Source: Sulfidibacterium sp964456625
GTDB lineage: Bacteria; Bacteroidota; Bacteroidia; Bacteroidales; F082
Assembly (NCBI GenBank): GCA_964456625.1
Contig: CAYWBO010000090.1
Location: 1-10,030 of the forward strand
DNA length: 10,030 nucleotides
Direction: 5' to 3'
Part shown: in pieces, positions 5,462 through 10,030 of the stretch
Layout: the number at the start of each line of letters is the position of its first letter
Position numbering within the stretch: position 1 is the stretch's first letter
Made by a program: the position numbers and the translations under genes
Notes under the pieces: model-generated
What the model was told of the DNA's origin: nothing
Seen by the model: the letters and a program-made list of their open reading frames with translations, nothing else
Databases searched by the model: none

Positions 5462-7183
5462 ATGAAAAATTTAAATCATTCTCCTTATATAAGTGGAGCA
5501 AAGGCCGTTGTATTGTCGTTAAAGGAAGAAGGCGTGGACACCATTTTCGGATATCCCGGCGGTGCCATCATGCCCATCTATGATGAACTGATGGATGAGG
5601 AAGAAACGGTTCATCACATCCTTACGCGCCACGAACAGGGAGCTGCTCATGCAGCACAGGCTTTTGCACAGGCCAGTGGTAAGACGTCCGTATGTTTCGC
5701 CACCTCCGGGCCCGGTGCCACCAACCTCGTAACGGGAATTGCCAATGCTTTTCTCGACTCCATCCCCATGGTATTTATCACTGCCCAGGTAATTTCCAGT
5801 CTCATCGGCACCGATGCGTTTCAGGAAACAGATATTCTTGGAATATCCACCCCCATCGTAAAATGGAATTATCAGGTCAAGAATGCTTCCGAGATCCCGG
5901 AAATCCTGGCCAAGGCCTTTTACATTGCCGGTTCGGGACGTCCGGGGCCGGTACTCATCGACATTACAAAAGATGCCCTGGTGAATAAATTGCATTACGC
6001 TTACGAGAAATGTAACTGGATCAGAAGCTATAATCCGAAACTGGCTAAGTTGAACAAAGACGCATTGGGCGATGCCGCCCAAATGATCAACGAGGCTGAA
6101 AGGCCCATGATCCTGGCAGGTCACGGTATTCTGATCTCCAAAGCCGAAAATGAATTGCTGGCGCTGGCCGAAAAGGCCGGGATTCCGGTGGCTTCCACCT
6201 TGCTTGGGCTTTCTTCTTTCCCGTCGGATCATCCGTTACACGTCGGTTTTTTGGGGATGCACGGTAACTACGGGCCGAATGTCAACACCAACAACGCCGA
6301 TCTTTTGATTGCCATCGGGATGCGTTTCGACGACCGTGTGACCGGGAAGCTGGCAGAGTATGCCAAAAAAGCCAGGATCATTCACATCGAGATCGACAAG
6401 GCAGAGATCAATAAAAACGTGGTTGTGGATGTGCAGATCAATGCGGATGCCCGCGAAACGCTGCAATCTCTAATTCCTTTGGTGAATGAGACCAGCCATG
6501 TGCATTGGCTACAGACCTTCAAGGCGATGGATTTTACCGAAAACGAGATGGTCATCAAAGGCGAAACCAATCCCCGCGAAGGGAAGATCCGCATGGGAGA
6601 GGTGATCCGGATGATCTCCAAAAAAACCCGGGGGAAAGCCATCGTGGTTACCGACGTGGGACAGAACCAGATGGCCGCCGCACGGTATTACAACTTTGCG
6701 GAACCCAACGGGCTGATCACTTCCGGGGGCATGGGAACCATGGGCTTCGGACTGCCCGCAGCCATCGGTGCCAAGATCGCGCGTCCCGAAAAGGAAGTGG
6801 TCCTTTTTGTGGGCGACGGCGGATTGCAGATGACCATTCAGGAACTGGGAACCATTCTGCAGTACCACACCGCAGTGAAGATCGTGTTGCTGAACAACGA
6901 CTTTCTGGGCATGGTACGGCAATGGCAGGATCTGTTTTACAACAAGCGTTATGCGGCCACGGAGCTGGTGAACCCCGACTTTGTGAAGATTGCCGAAGGT
7001 TACGGCATCAAGGGCGAACTGGTTTACGACCGCAAGGATCTGAATGATGCCGTTGACAGGATGCTGAATTCGAAGGAAGCTTTCCTGCTGGATGTATCCG
7101 TAGAAAAAGAGGGAAATATTTTCCCCATGGTGGAACCGGGTAAGGCGGTCTCGGAAGTGACGCTGGCACCCTCAAAATCTTAA
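5462..7183 (+). CDS. ilvB: Acetolactate synthase, large (catalytic) subunit
   Basis: This ThDP-dependent enzyme condenses pyruvate with pyruvate (to acetolactate, for valine and leucine) or with 2-oxobutyrate (to acetohydroxybutyrate, for isoleucine). The 573-aa length is normal. The N-terminal ThDP pyrimidine domain has FGYPGGAIMPIYDEL (29-43), the cofactor-activating Glu at 58 in RHEQGAAHAAQAFA, and SGPGATNLVTGIANAFLDS (82-100). The central FAD-type domain has GMHGNYGPNVNTNNADLLIAIGMRFDDRVTG (265-295). The C-terminal ThDP diphosphate domain has GDGGLQM (451-457) and NNDFLGMVRQWQDLFY (478-493), with the Trp typical of biosynthetic AHAS rather than catabolic ALS. It pairs with the regulatory subunit encoded 6 bp downstream. 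A small palindrome (ttaac-ac-gttaa, 5433-5444) sits in the 39-bp gap before it, with no clear role. Confidence 0.97.
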   Translation: MKNLNHSPYISGAKAVVLSLKEEGVDTIFGYPGGAIMPIYDELMDEEETVHHILTRHEQGAAHAAQAFAQASGKTSVCFATSGPGATNLVTGIANAFLDSIPMVFITAQVISSLIGTDAFQETDILGISTPIVKWNYQVKNASEIPEILAKAFYIAGSGRPGPVLIDITKDALVNKLHYAYEKCNWIRSYNPKLAKLNKDALGDAAQMINEAERPMILAGHGILISKAENELLALAEKAGIPVASTLLGLSSFPSDHPLHVGFLGMHGNYGPNVNTNNADLLIAIGMRFDDRVTGKLAEYAKKARIIHIEIDKAEINKNVVVDVQINADARETLQSLIPLVNETSHVHWLQTFKAMDFTENEMVIKGETNPREGKIRMGEVIRMISKKTRGKAIVVTDVGQNQMAAARYYNFAEPNGLITSGGMGTMGFGLPAAIGAKIARPEKEVVLFVGDGGLQMTIQELGTILQYHTAVKIVLLNNDFLGMVRQWQDLFYNKRYAATELVNPDFVKIAEGYGIKGELVYDRKDLNDAVDRMLNSKEAFLLDVSVEKEGNIFPMVEPGKAVSEVTLAPSKS

Positions 7184-7189
7184 TGCATT

Positions 7190-7723
7190 ATGAATAGCGA
7201 ATTCACATTGAGTTTGTTTACCGAAAATCATATTGGTGTATTACACCAGGTAACAAACATATTAACGCGAAGGCAAATCAATATCGAAAGTATCACGGCT
7301 TCGGAATCGGCTGTGCACGGCGTCCATCTGATCACACTGGTGGTCGTTACCTCAGAGGAGCTGGTTGCCAAGGTGGCCGGCCAGATGGAAAAGCTGATTG
7401 ACGTACTGAAAGTCTTTGTCCATACCCCGGATGAGATCATTCACGAGGAAGTGGCGCTGTACAAAGTCAGGACAAAACAGCTGATGCACGAAGTCAACCT
7501 GGAGCAGATCGTCCGCGAAAACGGCGCCCGTATTCTGGAGATCACACCGGATTATGCGGTCATTGAATGCACGGGTCACAAAGCAGACACCAGCATTCTT
7601 TTCGAGAAGCTGCGTCCCTACGGCATCTTGCAGTTTGCGCGCTCAGGACGGGTGGCGATCACAAAACAATTGAAAGAATTGGTGCAGTATCTCGAAGAAA
7701 TGGATGCTGCCAGTAATCAATAA
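7190..7723 (+). CDS. ilvN: Acetolactate synthase, small (regulatory) subunit
   Basis: This 177-aa partner of IlvB is needed for full activity and for valine feedback inhibition. The N-terminal ACT domain (about residues 4-78) has FTLSLFTENHIGVLHQVTN and, after a helix, INIESITASES. N13 and G16 fall where E. coli IlvH has its valine-binding ENESGAL segment, so feedback control is probably kept. The C-terminal half (VALYKVRT near 89-96 to ARSGRVAITKQ) matches the ALS small-subunit C-terminal domain. The start lies 6 bp after the ilvB stop, so translation is probably coupled. It is slightly longer than E. coli IlvH (163 aa), mainly through an acidic tail. The symbol ilvN is used by position; ilvH would be equally valid. 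Confidence 0.95.
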   Translation: MNSEFTLSLFTENHIGVLHQVTNILTRRQINIESITASESAVHGVHLITLVVVTSEELVAKVAGQMEKLIDVLKVFVHTPDEIIHEEVALYKVRTKQLMHEVNLEQIVRENGARILEITPDYAVIECTGHKADTSILFEKLRPYGILQFARSGRVAITKQLKELVQYLEEMDAASNQ

Positions 7724-7761
7724 AAGAATTAACGGAAAAATTTAAAATTAAAACTTTAAAC

Positions 7762-8808
7762 ATGGCACAAATCAATTTTGGTGGCGTTGTGGAAAATGTA
7801 GTCACCCGCGAAGAATTCACACTGGACAAGGCCCGGGAAGTCTTGAAAGACGAAGTAATCGCAGTAATCGGATACGGAGTACAAGGCCCCGGACAATCAC
7901 TGAATTTAAAAGACAACGGTTTCAATGTCATCGTAGGACAAAGAAAAGGAAGTAAAACCTGGGATAAGGCCGTCGCTGACGGATGGACGCCCGGCAAGGA
8001 TCTTTTTGAGATCGAAGAGGCCTGCGAAAAGGCAACCATCATCCAGTATCTGCTTTCGGATGCCGGACAGATCGCCCAGTGGCCCACGGTGAAGAAGCAT
8101 CTCACCCCCGGCAAAGCGCTTTATTTCTCCCATGGCTTTGGAATCACCTATAACGATCAAACCGGAATCGTTCCGCCCAAAGATGTGGATGTCATTCTGA
8201 TCGCTCCCAAAGGCTCGGGTACTTCTTTGAGAAGGCTTTTCGTGGCCGGCAAAGGATTGAATTCCAGCTATGCCGTTTACCAGGATGCTACCGGAAAGGC
8301 TCAGGACCGTGTGGTTGCCCTGGGAATTGGTGTCGGTTCCGGCTATCTTTTCGAAACCGATTTTAAGAAAGAAGTCTTCAGCGACCTGACCGGAGAAAGA
8401 GGCGTTCTGATGGGTGCCGTTGCCGGGATCATGGAAGCTCAATACAACAAGCTCCGCTCCAAAGGCCACTCTCCTTCGGAAGCTTTCAACGAAACCGTGG
8501 AAGAGCTGACCCAGAGCCTGCTTCCGCTGGTAGGAGAAAACGGCATGGACTGGATGTATGCCAACACTTCCACCACGGCGCAGCGCGGTGCCCTGGACTG
8601 GAAAAACCGCTTCCGCGATGCTGTGGCCCCGGTTTTTGATGAGCTGTACGACAGCGTGGCTACAGGAAACGAAGCCCGCATCACCATCGAAGCCAACCGC
8701 CAGCCCGATTACCGCGAAAAGCTGAGCGAAGAGCTCAGGGAAATCCGGGAGTCTGAAATGTGGCAGACCGGTGCGACGGTCAGAAAGTTACGCCCTGAGA
8801 ACGGGTAA
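7762..8808 (+). CDS. ilvC: Ketol-acid reductoisomerase
   Basis: This enzyme isomerises and reduces acetolactate or acetohydroxybutyrate to the dihydroxy acids used by IlvD, with Mg2+ and NAD(P)H. The 348 aa fit the short (class I) architecture with one knotted C-terminal domain. The Rossmann loop reads IGYGVQGPGQSLNL (36-49) instead of the usual GYGSQGHA. The cofactor-selecting β2 loop is VGQRKGSKTW (58-67). SHGF (123-126) carries the catalytic His. DLTGERGVLMGAVAG (208-222) supplies the metal-binding Asp208/Glu212. NGHSPSEAF-like GHSPSEAFNETVEELTQSL (235-253) and the end YREKL...VRKLRPENG follow. These segments resemble the fungal mitochondrial enzyme (yeast Ilv5) more than E. coli or cyanobacterial IlvC. 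Last gene of the operon: 38 bp after ilvN, terminator 22 bp downstream. Confidence 0.97.
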   Translation: MAQINFGGVVENVVTREEFTLDKAREVLKDEVIAVIGYGVQGPGQSLNLKDNGFNVIVGQRKGSKTWDKAVADGWTPGKDLFEIEEACEKATIIQYLLSDAGQIAQWPTVKKHLTPGKALYFSHGFGITYNDQTGIVPPKDVDVILIAPKGSGTSLRRLFVAGKGLNSSYAVYQDATGKAQDRVVALGIGVGSGYLFETDFKKEVFSDLTGERGVLMGAVAGIMEAQYNKLRSKGHSPSEAFNETVEELTQSLLPLVGENGMDWMYANTSTTAQRGALDWKNRFRDAVAPVFDELYDSVATGNEARITIEANRQPDYREKLSEELREIRESEMWQTGATVRKLRPENG

Positions 8809-8830
8809 ATTTTCTCTATATAATTGCCGG

Positions 8831-8861
8831 CCGGGGTTCCGAAAGGGATCCCGGTTTTTTT
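8831..8861 (+). terminator. Intrinsic terminator of the ilv operon
   Basis: ccggggttcc (8831-8840) pairs with gggatcccgg (8845-8854) as a 10-bp stem with two G-U pairs around a GAAA tetraloop. Seven T follow (8855-8861). It lies 22 bp after the ilvC stop and marks the end of the operon. Confidence 0.92.
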
Positions 8862-8908
8862 GTGCGACAAAGATTTCAGAAGCCAGGCGCATAAAGACCA
8901 TATAAAAT

Positions 8909-8958
8909 TGTCATTATGACATCAGAATAAAATTTTGTCACACAGGGTTTAATGACAA
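8909..8958. promoter_or_regulatory. Cluster of TGTCA/TGACA palindromes, possible operator
   Basis: A perfect odd palindrome, TGTCAT-T-ATGACA, occupies 8909-8921. Only 13 bases later a second inverted pair, TTGTCA (8935-8940) and TGACAA (8953-8958), is separated by 12 nt. Four copies of the TGTCA half-site in 50 bp of otherwise featureless DNA could be a binding site for a dimeric regulator. No gene starts nearby: pyrH begins 325 bp downstream. The palindrome could also be chance or part of the adjoining repeat. Confidence 0.3.
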
Positions 8959-8969
8959 CATCCCTGCAT

Positions 8970-9073
8970 CGTCATCGCGAGGAGGCGACCGACGAAGCGA
9001 TCTCTCCCGTTACTAAATTTTTTAATTATGAGATTGCTTCTTCCTCGCCTATGGCGAGATCATCGCAATGACG
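8970..9073. repeat. MITE-like imperfect inverted repeat, 104 bp
   Basis: The left end cgtcatcgcga (8970-8980) is repeated inverted at the right end, tcgcaatgacg (9063-9073), with one mismatch. Inside, gaagcgatctc (8994-9004) pairs with gagattgcttc (9030-9040), again with one mismatch, and the right arm contains a perfect extra hairpin, ctcgcc-tat-ggcgag (9044-9058). The centre is A+T-rich. The wording GTCATxGCGAGGAGGCGACCGACGAAGCGATC is, from memory, typical of short dispersed palindromic repeats (ends TCATTGCGAGGAG) found in many bacterial genomes. It carries no gene. A weak 74-codon frame that starts inside it (9028) is not considered real. Confidence 0.75.
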
Positions 9074-9186
9074 TACATTTTTTATGGCTAAATTTCTTTA
9101 AACAACAATTTCCAATGGCGTTGTCACAGACGAATGAAAGCGACAAAAACAACATTTTACAAAAGTCGCGTACTTTCTTCGGTTAT

Positions 9187-9217
9187 TTTGGGCATTTCAT
9201 GAATAGCCGTATATTTG
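9187..9217 (+). promoter_or_regulatory. Promoter of pyrH
   Basis: TTTG at 9187-9190, exactly 19 nt, then TATATTTG at 9210-9217: a full match to the Bacteroidetes primary-sigma consensus TTTG-N19-21-TAnnTTTG. Transcription would start near 9223-9225, giving a leader of about 60 nt before the pyrH ATG at 9283. Confidence 0.8.
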
Positions 9218-9282
9218 CTTCTTTGAACAAATTCCGGACAGGGAAATTTTAGTTGTCTGGTTCACAAGATAAAGCAACGGTC

Positions 9283-9990
9283 ATGAAATACAAAAGAATT
9301 TTACTGAAACTGAGCGGCGAGGCCCTGATGGGCAAAAAGAATTACGGCATCGACTCCGAAACGCTCACCGCTTACTGTAATGACATTACAGAAATTGTCC
9401 ATCAGCACATCCAGACGGCCATCGTGATCGGCGGCGGGAACATCTTCCGCGGGTTGCAGGGCGCAGCCGAAGGCTTCGACCGTGTCCAGGGCGATTACAT
9501 GGGCATGCTGGCCACCGTGATCAACTCCATGGCCCTGCAGGCGGAACTGGAAAAACAGGGACTGAAAGTAAAATTGCTTTCCGGATTGTATATCGATCCC
9601 ATCACCGAATCCATCAGCGGGCACAAAGCCATCGAGTACCTCGAAAAAGGCTACGTGGTGATCCTGGCCGGCGGTACCGGAAATCCGTTCTTTACCACCG
9701 ATACGGCCGCTGCGCTGCGGGGCGTGGAAATCCATGCCGAAGTCCTGTTAAAAGGCACCCGCGTGGACGGCGTTTATACCGCAGACCCGGAAAAAGTACC
9801 CACCGCTACCAAATACGATACGCTGACCTTCGACGAAGCCTACCAGAACAACCTCAAGGTGATGGACATGACCGCCTTCACCCTGTGCAAAGAAAACAAC
9901 CTGCCCATCCTGGTCTTCGACATGAACACCCAAGGCAACCTGCAGAAAGTCGTGGCCGGCGAAAAGATCGGGACGCTGGTGACAAAATAA
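9283..9990 (+). CDS. pyrH: UMP kinase
   Basis: This kinase phosphorylates UMP to UDP with ATP, the committed step of pyrimidine nucleotide supply. It belongs to the amino-acid-kinase fold and is usually a hexamer regulated by GTP and UTP. The 235-aa length is typical. Motifs in order: KRILLKLSGEALMG (4-17, phosphate-binding Lys9), IVIGGGNIFRG (47-57), GDYMGMLATVINSMALQ (70-86, UMP pocket), VVILAGGTGNPFFTTDTAAALRG (125-147), LKGTRVDGVYTADP (156-169) and MDMTAFTLCKENNLPILVFDM (194-214). An in-frame TTG at 9253 would add ten unrelated residues (SGSQDKATV and so on). The ATG at 9283 fits the family N-terminus. The common downstream neighbour frr would lie beyond the window end. Confidence 0.97.
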   Translation: MKYKRILLKLSGEALMGKKNYGIDSETLTAYCNDITEIVHQHIQTAIVIGGGNIFRGLQGAAEGFDRVQGDYMGMLATVINSMALQAELEKQGLKVKLLSGLYIDPITESISGHKAIEYLEKGYVVILAGGTGNPFFTTDTAAALRGVEIHAEVLLKGTRVDGVYTADPEKVPTATKYDTLTFDEAYQNNLKVMDMTAFTLCKENNLPILVFDMNTQGNLQKVVAGEKIGTLVTK

Positions 9991-10009
9991 TCGCCTTACA
10001 CAGACTGGC

Positions 10010-10026
10010 GCGCGTTTTCAACGCGT
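10010..10026 (+). other. Short GC inverted repeat after pyrH, cut by the window end
   Basis: cgcgtt (10011-10016) and aacgcg (10020-10025) form a 6-bp stem around ttc, plus a G-U pair at the base. The bases visible after it (gaca) are not a T tract. It may be part of a terminator or repeat that continues past the window. Confidence 0.2.
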
Positions 10027-10030
10027 GACA

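Noticed and set aside
5519..6232. Minus-strand 237-codon open frame opposite ilvB
   Set aside because: It is antisense to ilvB, shows no recognisable motif, and is a shadow of codon bias in the real gene.
6505..7047. Plus-strand 180-codon frame inside ilvB
   Set aside because: It is a +1-type overlapping frame with Arg/Gly/His-rich low-complexity composition. The ilvB frame covers the same bases with intact ThDP motifs.
9028..9252. Plus-strand 74-codon open frame upstream of pyrH
   Set aside because: It starts inside the palindromic repeat, shows no recognisable domain, and runs through the pyrH promoter. It is best explained as a chance frame.
1..10030. CRISPR array, prophage, transposase, toxin-antitoxin or defence genes
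   Set aside because: No direct-repeat arrays and no such protein signatures were seen. All sizeable genes are core metabolism or repair.

Overview
The window reads as chromosomal DNA of a Bacteroidetes bacterium, probably Bacteroidales. Starts are not preceded by clear Shine-Dalgarno sequences. Three candidate promoters fit or approach the Bacteroidetes primary-sigma pattern (TTTG or TTG, about 19-21 bp, TAnnTTTG). The ketol-acid reductoisomerase and the tiny lipoprotein also look like members of that phylum. Genus or species cannot be named from this stretch.

Layout. Positions 1-60 hold an intrinsic terminator for an unseen upstream gene. A G+C-rich stretch of unknown nature (about 131-300) follows. 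A 43-aa lipoprotein gene on the minus strand (363-494) has its own promoter in the gap before ung. On the plus strand come two nucleic-acid/nucleotide housekeeping genes, ung (uracil-DNA glycosylase) and rdgB (dITP/XTP pyrophosphatase), then a 372-aa GNAT-superfamily acyltransferase-like protein.

The centre is an isoleucine/valine operon, ilvD-ilvB-ilvN-ilvC (3596-8808), ending at a strong intrinsic terminator (8831-8861). It encodes acetolactate synthase (large and small subunits), ketol-acid reductoisomerase and dihydroxy-acid dehydratase, which together make the 2-oxo acid precursors of valine, isoleucine and leucine. No transaminase, threonine deaminase or leu gene is present here.

The most interesting element is in front of ilvD: a complete candidate transcription attenuator. 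A 21-codon leader ORF (3451-3516) has 9 branched-chain codons, including Ile-Ile-Ile and Val-Val-Leu-Ile. It is followed directly by a perfect 9-bp antiterminator pairing (3517-3525 with 3554-3562) that excludes a 9-bp terminator stem with an 8-T tail (3551-3579). This predicts classic ribosome-mediated control of the operon by charged Ile/Val/Leu tRNAs.

Downstream, about 420 bp without a gene (8862-9282) carry a small palindrome cluster, a 104-bp MITE-like imperfect inverted repeat and a near-ideal promoter for pyrH (UMP kinase, 9283-9990). Apart from the attenuator, most of the window is ordinary core metabolism.
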